A DNA stretch of 64,000 nt. It comes from Misgurnus anguillicaudatus (Eukaryota > Chordata > Actinopteri > Cypriniformes > Cobitidae). A program made the translations under genes and the position numbers. The notes beneath the pieces were generated by a model that was given only the letters and a program-made list of their open reading frames with translations, searched no databases and was not told the DNA's origin. The first letter of the stretch is position 1. Each line of letters starts with the position of its first letter. Shown piece after piece: positions 1 to 10,659 of this stretch. Where the stretch lies: contig NC_073352.2 of assembly GCF_027580225.2 (NCBI RefSeq), positions 4,714,501-4,778,500 on the forward strand, in the 5' to 3' direction.

Positions 1-106
1 TTTTTTAACTTGCCCAGTTTTATGTTTTTCTGGTGAGTTGACGCTTGACAGGAACTCCGCTTCCACGGCAATTACGTATTTCCGGTTACTGTGAGAAAGG
101 TCTATT

Positions 107-784
107 GGAGCAATTGATTGCACACACATTTGCATCAAGGCGCCATCATATGATGCATTTCCATTTCTGAATAGGAAAAACTATCATTCCATCAATGCGC
201 AACTAATTTGTGATGCTAAATGTGCATTACTTAATGTAGTGGCCCGCTGGCCGGGGGAACTCATGATAGTTTCATTCTTCGGAGCAGCTCAGTTGCTAGA
301 CGTTTGGACAGTGGTGCAGTTACAGAAGGATGGCTAATTGGTTTGTACAATTTTATTTATTCACAATATTTGACAAATATTTGACACTTTCCCTTCCCTC
401 TCCTATCTTACACTTAGATGACAATGGTTATCCCCTGACACCATGGCTTATGACCCCATTGATAAGTCCCCAAAGGAGATGGCATATATTGAAGCACATA
501 CAAAATCTTGGTCAGTTATTAAATGCACAAACAGGAACTTAAAGGGGTGCTGGTGGTGTTTGGACACATTAGGTTGTACACTGTTATACAGACCAGATAA
601 GGTTTGCAAAATAATATTGGCCTGCTCCTTTCTACACAACATTGCCATGGAACATGGTCTGCTAGACCCAGAGGATATAATTAGACTTGATCATGGTATG
701 GTGCCTCCAAGGTTGCCTATACGAAACATAAATATACCGCTTGCTGCAATTGCAAGGCGACAGGAACATATTCTACATTTCTAA
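107..784 (+). pseudogene. PIF/Harbinger transposase remnant (DDE_Tnp_4 / HARBI1-like)
   Basis: Conceptual translation shows the C-terminal half of a Harbinger transposase. Motifs in order are GAIDCTHI, NRKNYHSINAQL, VARWPG, then after a GT-AG intron (about 341-417) DNGYPLTPW, and finally RPDKVCKIILAC with FLHNIAMEHG. This order and wording are characteristic of the DDE nuclease of PIF/Harbinger elements, which cut and paste DNA with help from a Myb-like partner. The frame is broken: the DNGYPLTPW frame stops near 542 while the conserved C-terminus continues in the +443 frame to a stop at 784, so there is at least one frameshift. The 5' part lies left of the window or is degraded. The opposite-strand remnant just downstream is probably the partner gene of the same element. 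Confidence 0.8.
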
Positions 785-835
785 GAGTGTATGTATCCAT
801 TAAAAAGCAAGCGCACGAGATAGTTTGAGTAAACT

Positions 836-1596
836 TTATTTCTTATGTTTAATTGCATCACATATTTCTCGTAGGCTTAAATTCATTTCTTTTAATGTGT
901 CATTTATTGCCAGCACAGCTTGACAAACTTTGTCTTGCTTATCCAGCACTTCCTGACTTAAAGCCGTCTTCTGTGCAGAGGTAACCCTGCGGGATGCTGC
1001 TGAATATACCCGTTCAGGGGCCGTAATATGAACGGATCCGGTTGCCTCTTCAGTGGTCTCATGGGCAGACACAGTTGGCATTTGTCTTTACAAAAAAGTT
1101 AAATCTGCTCAAATATAAACTGCTTTGTGTATTTCCTCAAAAATTATATTTTTTATTTTACCATGTCAGCTGGCCAAAAGAATTGTGAACTGTAGCCTTA
1201 CCATCTGATTGTGCTGAAGTGCTTTCCTGCAAAGGGGTTTCATCACTGTCCACATTGGGAATTATACCTGACAGAGAGGTTTCGCCAATTATGCTAATGA
1301 TGCGTTCATCACATATAGATATGCTCGATAATGATGATGGTGGTCCTTCTTCAGTTTGAATAAGATTTTTTCTAAGTGAACTAATTCGTTTTTTGCAGTC
1401 AAGCTTCATGTCGAACTATTTTCTTTTTACTTCTGGCACTTCTGGGACTGTACGCTTGAAAATTAAATGTGGCGTTTTGAATGAACTTCTGATAATAAAA
1501 CTTCAATTTCGGCATCTGAGAATTTTTTTTTTCATTCGCTTTTGAGAAGACATGATGAAATCCTTCGTTTGGTGTTAAAATATGATGCCCATACAT
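836..1596 (-). pseudogene. Harbinger Myb/SANT-like (NAIF1/MSANTD-type) accessory gene, decayed
   Basis: Three short minus-strand open frames lie end to end. The most telling stretch, in a frame other than the longest ORF near 1460-1530, reads FSDAEIEVLLSEVHSKRHI, the usual start of the trihelix/Myb-like DNA-binding protein that accompanies Harbinger transposases. Downstream come a charged, serine-rich linker and a C-terminal piece with LDKQDKVCQAVLAINDTLKE, a plausible helical region. In Harbinger elements this protein binds DNA and brings the transposase into the nucleus. Convergent placement against the transposase remnant fits the two-gene layout. Frameshifts and stops separate the pieces, so it is a pseudogene. 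Confidence 0.6.
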
Positions 1597-1934
1597 AGTT
1601 GTCAGTCAGATTTAATGGCGGGATTTATGGTAATCAAGAATGAGCGCGCACACGCATCCCATTTACAACTGATTGGAATTCATTAACACACACACATTTA
1701 ACTATCAGATCTGACGTTTACGAAGTATTTGTGAATCAGGAGGAGAGTTTTCGGGAAAGTCTGTTTACGTGCAAATCACTCACACATTTATTCATATATT
1801 TACGAATGTTTCATGAATGAGACCCAATGTCTCTTTTAGGGGAACACTCAGAACAGTGGGGTTTCGATCTGTTTCAGTCTCTGGGGGAGACAGAACTTGA
1901 ATGATCTGATTTAGTCTCTTTGGAAAGGGTCATT

Positions 1935-3105
1935 TTACCCCACCCGGTCGCATATTGCCCTTGATTTTGTTACTGGCTTACCGGCTTCTGATGGTAACAC
2001 TGTTATTCTGACTGTGGTGGATCGTTTTTCTGAAGCGTTTCATTTTATTCACCTGTCCAAAATTCCTTCTACCAAAGAGATGGCTCAGGTACAAATTAAC
2101 CACGTCTTTCGTTTACACGGTTTTCCAATCAACGTAGTTTCAGATTGGGAAACTCAATTTACCTCTCTGGGGCTTTAGCCAGCTGTCTTCTGGTTATCAC
2201 CCTCAGACCAATGGGCAATGTGAACGGGCTAATCAGGATCTCGGTCGAGCTCTCCGCTGTCTGTCATCACAATATCTGAATTCTTGGTTCCAACGGCTTC
2301 CCTGAGTTGAGTATGCTCATAACTCCCTTCCCGTTTCCTCGAACAATTTATCTACCTTCGAATCTTCTATTGGTTTTCAGCCCCTCCTTTTTCCATCACA
2401 AGAACTGAATGCTGCGGTTCTGTCTGCCCTAGCTTTGGTCCAAATATGTAAATGCAATTGAAAAAGGGCTAGAGCTGTTTAATTACAGAGCTCCAGATGA
2501 ACCAAGGCTGCGGCTGACCGCCATCATCGACCATCGGCCTGTTATGTCTGAGGGCAGAAAGTATGGCGATCCCGAGGACATTGAGACAAACAGACCCAGT
2601 TCCAGATGCCGTGAAGTAGAGCCCTGTAATATAATGGCCTTTTCCCTGCCCTGGCCTGAGACACTTAAGCCCTCCAAGGACCTCTCTGTGAGTCATCTTG
2701 CAAGCTGGCTCCGCGATTCATTGGGCCATACAGTATTGTCAAGGTCGTCAGTCAGGTAGCGGTCAAGCTCAAGTTTCCTCTCTCTCTTGGTCGAGTTCAC
2801 CCTGTTTTTCATGTTTCCAGGGTTAAGCCTGTGATATTTTCCAGTATTAACTCTGCCGTTTCTGCCCTAAAACCCCCCACCCCGCAGCTAGTGGATGGTG
2901 CTCCTGCCTATTCGGTCAGGAAGTTACTAGGTGTCCGTTGTCGGGCAGAGGATATCAAATCTAGTGGACTGTGAGGGTTACGGTCCGGAGGAGAGAAGCT
3001 GGGTACCGGCCTGGGATATCTTGAACCCTGGTTTGATCGAGGATCTCTGTCGGCGACAAGGTGAGCCTCCCCTGGGACAGCCTGGTGCCAGTCATGGGGG
3101 GGTTC
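1935..3105 (+). pseudogene. Ty3/gypsy pol remnant: integrase core to C-terminal chromodomain-like region
   Basis: Plus-strand translation gives an integrase core ([41 protein letters not shown], then [16 protein letters not shown]), and after a break the C-terminal region with KLAPRFIGPYSIVKVV, RVHPVFHVSRVKPV and [11 protein letters not shown]. These are hallmarks of a fish gypsy integrase with a chromodomain-like tail. Several stops and frame changes are present, and a stretch of about 180 bp near 2485-2665 does not fit the protein and looks like a foreign insertion. Protease, reverse transcriptase and the 5' LTR are missing, so the copy is 5'-truncated and dead. Confidence 0.8.
3091..3105 (+). 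promoter_or_regulatory. Polypurine tract of the truncated gypsy element
   Basis: A G-rich run (CATGGGGGGGTTC) sits directly before the TG that opens the LTR, the usual place for the plus-strand primer of reverse transcription. Confidence 0.5.
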
Positions 3106-3676
3106 TGTCATGACTTCGGTCTGATCGGTCGCTTCTATGTTTGTTTACTTTCTGTTGTTTGACAGCCCCACATGTGCACGCCGTTCTGGCGACTCCTCCC
3201 ACCTTGTTAGCTCGTTTGTCTTCGCACACCTGTTACTCGTTTTCACTCTCTATTTAGTCTTCTCGTGTTTGTTGTTTGTTGCGTGTTCGTCGTGTATTCT
3301 TCACTGAATGTAACACTGCCACTTCTTTCTCTGTCCGTGTTTTTGGATTATTCATGTTTTGTACCTTTTTTTCTGATGATCTCCAGTTGTGCTCTCAGGT
3401 TTTTGCAGTTATAAGTCAAGGTTGTTTCACCTGTGTCGTGTCTCTAGTCTCTCCGCTGTTCCTGACAGTTTGTGGATTATATGGCTTCACTCTGGTTATC
3501 CTGAGGATTCTTCATCTTCAAGAGTTTGTCCTCAGGTCCTTCCAGTGGATTCACCACTCACTTCGGATAGCCTCTTCCGGGTTATCTCGGAACCTTTTCA
3601 TGCATCGCCTGTGATTTATTAAAGACTTTAATAAAATTGCTTGCAATTGAATCCCAGTTTCTGTCTGGTTCCTCAC
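3106..3676 (+). repeat. 3' LTR of the truncated gypsy element
   Basis: The segment starts TGTCATGACT after the polypurine tract and ends GGTTCCTCACA, giving TG...CA ends. An AATAAA-like signal (TTAATAAAATTGC) near 3628 precedes the end, as expected for the R/U5 region. No second copy lies in the window, so its length (571 bp) is inferred from the ends only. Confidence 0.6.
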
Positions 3677-4221
3677 ATTGCTGCCCTAAACAATAATGAT
3701 ACCCCACCACTATCCACCCCCTAAACCCAATGTGACAGAGGTAAAAGCAAATCAGACAAAAAATTACAAATTTGGTTGCATGAATTCATATGAATAAGCC
3801 AACTGCTACGAAAAACTGCTAAAAGAGGCTGATTTAATAATATTTTCACAAGCAATTACATTTTAACAGAACATATTTACTGAAGCATATACAGTAGCCC
3901 ATAAGGACAATCCATGCAAACAACAGCTGATTGTAATCTCATTTTAAAAATGCAAGTGGCCAGTGGATTGGCATTTGATAAAATCTTACAATCTTAATAA
4001 ATTTAAAAAAGACATTATCAGGAAATAAAAATGTGAGAAATAACAAACATTATTTTTATTACACACACTCTAGCGTCAAACCCAGCGTTGGGTCAAAAAT
4101 ACCTGAACTGAGAGTGTATATTTCTTTTGACCCAACATTGGTTTGAAAGTAACAAATATATATTTTGTGTATTTATTTGGGTGGTCTTGCTTTTATTTTG
4201 TTCAAGAAAACCCGCTTGACC
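3677..4221. other. Non-coding stretch with degraded repeats
   Basis: No gene is seen. The part at 3690-3840 (GAATTCATATGAATAAGCC and a C-rich CCCCTAAACCC segment) resembles the inner part of short fish MITEs. Around 4068-4140 the palindrome-like pair CCCAGCGTTGGGTC / GACCCAACATTGG suggests a small foldback repeat. Confidence 0.35.
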
Positions 4222-4497
4222 ATACACTGTCAAAAAAACCTTGTACCTTTTTGTCCCTGGGGCGTTACCCTAAGTGATATCGTTCTGTACCCCTACAGGC
4301 ATACATAACATAATACAATGTAGTACCTTTTGGGGTACATTACTGTACCTCAAGGACCTATTTTGTACCCCAAAAGGTACAACATTTCAATGTGTCGCAT
4401 ACCCATAAAGATACAAAAATGAACCGTTGAGGGCACCACCCCAACAACAAAAAGGTACAGTTTTGTAAATTATTATATTTTTTGACCATGTACAGCC
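4222..4497. mobile_element. Short terminal-inverted-repeat element (MITE-like)
   Basis: The left end TACACTGTCAAAAAA is an imperfect inverted match to the right end TTTTTTGACCATGTA. The interior repeatedly contains GGTACA/TGTACC motifs in both orientations (TTGTACCTTTTTG, TTTTGGGGTACA, CAAAAGGTACAA). There is no coding capacity. A clear target duplication is not visible. Confidence 0.5.
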
Positions 4498-4501
4498 ATA
4501 T

Positions 4502-5131
4502 TCAGATAGCCTGGTGTCCAACAGTTCCTCCTCTGACGGTCACATAGGTCACTTTATTATCACACTGAACCTGAATGATAAAAATGCATGTAATTAAACA
4601 AATATCAACATTGCAATTCATGCAATTCTAACTTCATAATGTACTCAAATGTTTTCTGTACAGTGACCCTTTTAATATAATTTTTAAAGTGCTGGTTTAA
4701 CAAAAAATAAAACTTAGATATAGTTAGATATAAATATATTCCCCAGTTCTTATTTCAAAAATGAACATCACCTATGGGAACAACCAGCCTGATCTCACAC
4801 AAATGTGTATGTATTTTACATATTAGCTAATTTGTATGAATCCATATTAAGTGAATCATACAATAACATATCATAATAATGAAAAAAAGAATAATAAAAC
4901 CCCACACCTAACCCCAACATCATGGGCAAGAGCAAAATGTACAAAAACGTACGAATGTGGTCATACAAATGAATACAAATTTGCCACCTCATAAAATACA
5001 TGCACATTGTTATGAGATTGTGTTGGGACAACAAGAATAAAATAAAAACTGATGTCTCTACTTACATTGTGTCTATCAGTAACTGCTTTCTTGTGATTGA
5101 TCTCAGCATAAGCCACATTATCTGTCTTCTC
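4502..5131 (-). CDS. Two 3' exons of a receptor-like gene with ITIM-like tail motifs
   Basis: Exon 5131-5066 is preceded by an acceptor (TGTTTAG) and followed by GTAAGT. It encodes EKTDNVAYAEINHKKA. The last exon, 4570-4502, follows CATTCAG and encodes VQCDNKVTYVTVRGG then ...HQAI and a stop. Both junctions are phase 0, so the exons join in frame. VAYAEI and VTYVTV both fit the ITIM consensus (V/I/L/S)xYxx(I/V/L), the tyrosine site of inhibitory immune receptors. Phase-consistent splicing of two tyrosine motifs argues for a real cytoplasmic tail, probably of an immunoglobulin-superfamily receptor. The extracellular and membrane exons are not identified; upstream sequence is transposon-derived. 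The intron holds a MITE at 4785-5025. The receptor family is inferred. Confidence 0.55.
4785..5025. mobile_element. MITE whose ends resemble those of the giant KDZ element
   Basis: The left end is CAGCCTGATCTCACACAAA and the right end, read inward, is CAACACAATCTCATAAC. Both fit CA(A/G)C-N3-ATCTCA, the pattern at both ends of the 27437-53202 element. The flanks are GAACAAC and GGACAAC, a 7-bp duplication with one mismatch. The interior contains ACAAAAACGTACGAATG, a motif like the ACGTA repeats near the giant element's ends. It has no open frame of note. Confidence 0.55.
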
Positions 5132-5212
5132 CTAAACATCATTGGAAACACGGTTATTATAACATGAGTATGGTACGTGGCAGCTCTGAAGTATATATTT
5201 TACATTGATTAT

Positions 5213-5620
5213 TTAAAGGGATAGTTCGGCCAAAAACGATATTAAACCCATGATTTACTCACCCCCAAGCTGTCCGAGTTGCATATGTCCATCGTTTTTC
5301 AGACAAACACATTTTCGGATATTTTAGAAAATATTTTAGATCTTTCTGTTGATTAAATGTAATGTTACGGGGTCCAGCAATAGTCCACGACCGTCAAGTC
5401 CAAAAAAAGTGCGTCCATCCTTCACAAATTAAATCCAAACGGCTCCAGGATGATAAACAAAGGTCTTCTGCGTGTAATCCGTGCGGTGTTGTTGTAGAAA
5501 TATCCATATTTAAAATGTTATTAACTTAATTAACTACCTTCCGGTAGCGCCGCCATTTTGTATGTATGTATGTAAAATTAACCTGTATAAAAGTGGAAGA
5601 CTTGTCTAAATATCTGAAAA
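5213..5620. repeat. Left part of a TTAA-target element
   Basis: TTAA at 5213 is followed by AGGGATAGTTCGGCC and then a characteristic CATGATTTACTCACCC / CATATGTCCATCG stretch that recurs, in related form, in the complete TTAA element at 31910-32547. A matching right end was not found, so the copy is partial or its right end is degraded. Confidence 0.5.
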
Positions 5621-6736
5621 TAAGCTGTAAAAAGGGATTAATGATGTTAAAGGCGACTTAGACTTTGCAATGTTGTATTTCAGTGTTTCCCATATGATTT
5701 ATTTGTGGCCGTTCATCACGAAATCAACACTGGCCGCCACAAATAGATTTATCATGATTCCCATTTAACTTACATTTTTGTTTTACTTTTTAAAACGGCA
5801 TAATTCATTGTTGCGAGTGTTCAGCGCACCTCCCTCTAACAGCAACAGCGTATTCTCTCATATTTTTGAATTTGCACCCAATTCTGCGCTATACGCAATA
5901 TAAAAATAACTATCACATGCATTTGCAACAGCAGTAAGACTTTAATGTAAATGCTTTAGTAAATGATTTAGTCAGACGATGTCACGTTAATAAATCATGA
6001 TTTTAGCGGCAGTTAAAGGAACAGTAGGTTTGATTAAACACAAGGTGTAATGGGTCGTGTTTAGTCACTATTTTAAAGCATTTCTGACAACTGAACAGAT
6101 ATGTAAAAATAGCATTTAGTTGTGTTAAAATGCAATATAATGTGACAGATTGTAGAGTAGAAGTGAAATATATTTCAGATGCCAACATTCGTTTAAACGC
6201 AAACATGAAACGATGACGCCACATATGCTAATTAGTGTGTGAGTTATTTATATTGTTTACATTTGTATTTTTTATTTTGTAACATTTTAAGTTATTTATA
6301 CTGTTAACTGTTTACATTTGTAGTTTTTTATTTGGTAACATTTAAGTTATTTATATTGTTTATGACACAAAATATGTTCAAATAAAAAAAAAAGAGTTCA
6401 AAATAAAATGGACATAATGGAATAACAAACACTTGTTTTTTTTTAAAATAGTCGTTTAGATTATTCGACTAATCGAAAAATTAGTCGAAAGATTAGTCGT
6501 TAGAAAATAAGTCGTTAGTGGCAGCACTACAAATTTTAATTAAACATATTTAATGATCTTAATTGTTAAGTGATTGATTTAAAATATCTCATTGCATTAA
6601 TCTCTTCACAGCAATGATTTGAAAAGAATGAAAAGCAGAAAAATACTTATTTGGTGTATTTAACAAGTATTTATTAATTAATCTAAAATTAAAAATGCTC
6701 ACCATAATTTCTGAACCGGTCTGTGTTTACTGCAAT
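5621..6736. other. Non-coding, with pieces of hAT-type repeats
   Basis: No gene is supported. At 5690-5745 (CAGTGTTTCCCATATG, GGCCGCCACAAATAG) and 6455-6532 (TTAGTCGAAAGATTAGTCG then GGCAGCACTAC) are sequences like the ends of fish hAT elements. The second stretch alternates AATCGA/TTAGTCG motifs and may be a terminal repeat. Confidence 0.35.
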
Positions 6737-7756
6737 CAGGGGCGTCATGCACCAATTTTTTTTAAGGGGGCACAGTGTCAACAGCTCACAGAAATTTGTG
6801 CATACACAGACATCAAACGAAATATTATAGAGCTTTCAGTCTTTTCCATGGCACTTACATTTCTAACAATCTGAAAACCCCTGCTTTCATGCAAAAACCT
6901 CCAAAATAAAAGTGATGACTAACTTTAATATCAAATACTATTCAATTGGAATAATGACACATTTGCATCATATTTACATCTGAAACGGCATGTTTTATTG
7001 ATTTAAGTCTTAATGGCTTGTTTAATTGTGTCATTAATGCATTTTGCACAACAACTACATTATCATATAAAATTAATGTAAGTTAATTTTAAATCCATAA
7101 AGTATATAAACAACGAAAATGACATAAGCTATAGCCACGTGATTGATTTTAATGTTCAATAATGATTTAAAAAAATATGTTTAGACAAAATTATTAGAGG
7201 AACGGATTTTTGCATTAAATTTTACCTCATATGTGAGCATGTGAGATTCCGCGCCCGCGTGAACTCTGGCGAACTTTGGCGTTGTGCCAAGAAGATGAAT
7301 CTCTACTAATATAACGTTGCGACGGTCACATTTAAAACCATACATTTTCTACACAGAGGAGGTTAACTGCACATTACCGTACTGGGGTTTGGAAATGTTG
7401 TGAGCGTTTCTAACACGTTTTAATTCCTCAGATAGCCAAATGCAGCAGCAAGCCAGCAACAGGAGAGAGCTCGTGAGCGCGCCCAGACGTCTGCGACTGT
7501 GCTGACTGCAGCACCAGCTGCCGCCAGAATAAAAGTAATGTAACATGATCAAAACACTATCAAAACGGCGAAAATCTCCGAAAAGTGACAAGGATGCAGC
7601 ACAGAATGTATAATAGTGTGCATATTAAATAGATTAAAAGTCAAATAACAGATTAATGGATGCTTATTTGATTTTGAGGTTGGATGCAAAATCCATTGGC
7701 TCAAAAAAACCAAGGGGGCACGTGCCCCCTTAGTTTGAATGGGCATGACGCCTCTG
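6737..7756. mobile_element. Non-autonomous hAT element with exact 8-bp target duplication
   Basis: The ends are CAGGGGCGTCATGC and GCATGACGCCTCTG, an inverted pair with one internal mismatch. The flanks ACTGCAAT (6729-6736) and ACTGCAAT (7757-7764) are identical 8-mers, the duplication length typical of hAT transposons. The interior has only short open frames. Near the right end a palindrome AGGGGGCACGTGCCCCCT may form a hairpin. Confidence 0.85.
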
Positions 7757-8480
7757 ACTGCAATGCTACTGCTGAGGCATAAGGGATCGTGCCAGAAACA
7801 CTTCATTCACGATGGATAAGTGGTTGAAACACATCGGGTGGTACAAAGTCTGGTGAGCATCCCGAAAAAAGAAATAAAGAAAAAGAAACCAAGTCCAAAC
7901 ATCGTCAATTCCAAGATCATTATGTACTGCATGGATTTACATGTATGGCCACAGACCCTCCACAGCCGCTGTGTTTTTCATGCTGTGAAATACTGTCTAA
8001 CAGTTCCATGAGCCCATTTACAACAGCACCTGAGCATGAAACATCCAACATATGTTGGTAAGAGTAATTTATTTTTTTAAGAAAATGTGATGAATTTAGA
8101 AAGACTCAAATAAAAATTAATCAGCCAAAGCACTGGAGGCATCTTATTCTGTGTCGCTTCTTGTGGCAAAATCCAAGAAAGCTCATTCTGTAGCTGAGGA
8201 ACTCATTCTTCCTGCAGTCCTAATTTTAAAGGAGCTGTATGTATTGTTTCTACTTAAACTAATCTCTTTTCAATTGCCTGTGTGTGAAGGGGTTGTAATC
8301 TCACATTAAAATGATCCACTTTGCGGGTTTTGCTATTACCTCTGAAAAAAATATCATTATTTTTATGTGAAAGTACCGGGTCGGATTTGGTGCGAAATAC
8401 AGTGACGTCACCTGCATGCACGCTCCCGAGCCTCTCGCTTCGTCTACTGACTTTGCACTCAACAGCGACGACACTGCAAC

Positions 8481-8716
8481 ATGTCTGATAACATTAAGAA
8501 AGACCTGCTCCCAGCACAACACAGACTCCAACACAAACTCCACATATTGTGAAGAAAAAAATTATCTGCTGAAGCTCGTAAGGCCAAACGTGAATCGGAT
8601 CAACTTCGGACAAAAACATGGATTAACATGGGCAGGGCATTTGAATTAGGGAGAAACCTGCACTTTGTTTTGGGTATAAAAATGGATCCGGAGTTGGCTT
8701 TCATCCTATTGGACAG
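8481..8716 (+). pseudogene. Exon-like segment with a KTxxNMG..F domain, inside the TTAA element
   Basis: An ATG at 8481 opens MSDNIKKDLLPAQHRLQ, which meets a stop. In a shifted frame the stretch 8555-8716 reads RKAKRESDQLRTKTWINMG, then FELGRN, then MDPELAFILLDR, and ends at a good donor GGACAG|GTAAGC. It resembles a recurring fish protein segment of the type KTRVxxGxxFxRWRxLK followed by an acidic ELAxFLLD helix. A related segment is at 44788-44948. The function of this family is not known to me; the frame break argues for decay. Confidence 0.5.
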
Positions 8717-9313
8717 GTAAGCTAACATTAAGCATGTAAAATATATTTTGATTATGTGCTTTAGTTTTTTAGATGATGTTTCGGTTCGATGACTGTGGAC
8801 GCGTTTGTTTCCGTGCGTCCGCTTTTTAAAAGTCTTTAAACTCGTACAGTCTGGCATTGATGGTAACTGAGATTATACAGTGTAACATGGTGTGGGAAAA
8901 ACTATTAAATATAATTTGTAGTTAAAAGTTAGACCTCCTCATAATAGTTTTGTCATTTCTATTTGATAGTTATTTGATTAAAAATTGGTTAGTTAATTAT
9001 TCAGCACATGCATGTATATTTGTAGTATGCAGCAATGCGATGGTTGTCCAGTGTGTGGCAGTAAGCCAGAGAAAACCCCCGGGGAAAAAACCCGAAGAGT
9101 GAGAGTTGTTGATGAGACTGGCAGTATTATGTTTTGTTGTACTGTGTGATACGGAGCTGTAGCAAATAATGCTGGCTGAATAAAAGAACCCAACCAAATC
9201 ACAGGCTTGCTATTTCCTTCAAGTGTGTTACAATGGACTTAACTACGATATTGATCGCACAATGTGGGAAGCAACAATCCTAAAGGACTATTTAAAATAG
9301 CACAGTGTATACC

Positions 9314-9364
9314 GAACAATTTCAGTATAACAGCAAAAGCCTTACTGTTATACTGAAATTGTTC
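9314..9364. repeat. Perfect 20-bp hairpin
   Basis: GAACAATTTCAGTATAACAG at 9314-9333 is followed by an 11-nt loop and its exact reverse complement at 9345-9364. The pairing extends outward with mismatches. Confidence 0.85.
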
Positions 9365-9717
9365 AGTGTAGTTCACTAAACGTTTTCGTTATCTTACCGT
9401 AAATGAACCTATGCAACATCACGTTACATAGGCTAAATGCAGTCAATTTAACGCTGCAGTGGGAGTTTACCTGATTTTCCAGCATGTTGTGTGGTGCTTT
9501 CTCCGATGTGTTGCATCCCAGTCTGGCCATTGCTCATTAGTTGGAGCACGCGCTTGTAAATTTATTGGTTGCAATCTGAAACATCACCTCTAGAGGCTGC
9601 TGAAAACTACATAAAGCCCCTTTAACAGATACCATGGTTGATAAGAAAGCAGCTGATTCACTTAAAATGGTACCTTTATTAAATAATACAGTTTGTCGTC
9701 GTATCAATGACATGCCA

Positions 9718-10600
9718 GACAAGACTTATCTTGTCAATTCATGAGAGCTAAAATAGCCCCGGATAGCCACAAACCATCCGTTACACAAAAAATACAACAA
9801 TACAACAACGAAGAAAAAACACAATCGTACTCCAGTGATGCAGTTTGGTGCTGGTGATTTATTTCAGGTAAGTCAGATGAAAAAGATGAAAAGTTATGTC
9901 AGTGCTGTATAAATACAAGCGGGGTATGGACTGCGTCATCTTGATGGTTCATTTTCCATAAGATTTCACAGAGTGCACATAAAATAAAAAAGAGAAAACA
10001 TTTGTAAATAATCGACATATAAATCAGGTGACAAAACATCTAATAAACGATCATTTTCAACATGAAACATACAAAAGTGGCAATTAAATCTTCAATCGTG
10101 AGTGATGTTTGAATGTTATGTGTGCGTGTGTGTAACAATGTAGGAATGAGGGTGGATACGATGAAATAGCGTATGAGTACTAACCAAAGTTTACGGAAGT
10201 GGAGGTCCTCGGAGTGAGGTGTAGCAGCTCTCTGTCCTCACAACAGACGGGAAAACAATCCAGTTGTCCGTAGCTTATCTCAAGTATCGACTGGGATAAA
10301 TGCTCACACAATCCAAAGCCAAAGCTCCGTGTTGCACTCGTCAATAAACTCAACAACCATCATTCGAACAACATCCGTCTTCTTGCGGCAGGCCCACACT
10401 CTCACCCAGGTAAACAAAACAATGACGCAGTACTTCCGGATGCAATGCAGTCTCTTTTATTTACTTTTCTCCTTCCGGTTCTTTCAGGTTAGCTCCACCT
10501 ATTACTCCTCCCTCTCATGTGATCGATTCGCGGAGGCAAACACGAATAATAAATAAGAAGAATGTAAAGTATAGTGGCGGAAAGTTTCTGCACTGCCACA
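9718..10600 (-). repeat. 3' LTR of the gypsy element
   Basis: On the minus strand it begins TGTGGCAGTGCAGAAAC directly after the polypurine tract and ends ...CTTGTC (possibly a few bases further, TGGCA). It matches 16470-17340 almost throughout. It contains CACGATTGAAGATTTAATTG-type U3 sequence. Confidence 0.85.
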
Positions 10601-10613
10601 CTCTCCCCCCTGG
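10601..10613 (-). promoter_or_regulatory. Polypurine tract of the gypsy element
   Basis: The minus strand reads CCAGGGGGGAGAG immediately before the TGTGGCAG start of the 3' LTR. Confidence 0.75.
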
Positions 10614-10659
10614 AAAAAAAGCACCCAAGGGTGATTTAACAAAACAACAAAAATACAGG

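Larger units (their letters stand above)
8230..9621. mobile_element. TTAA-flanked element carrying a captured-exon-like segment
   Basis: TTAA at 8226-8229 and 9622-9625 flanks inverted ends AGGAGCTGTATGTATTGTTT and (reading inward from the right) AGGGGCTTTATGTAGTTTTC. The host hAT reading frame (AVLI then LTDTMVDKK) is restored exactly when the element and one TTAA are removed, proving insertion into coding sequence. TTAA duplication is typical of piggyBac and Kolobok transposons; no transposase is present. It carries a GC-rich promoter-like part, an exon-like segment at 8481-8716 and a hairpin at 9314-9364. Confidence 0.85.
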
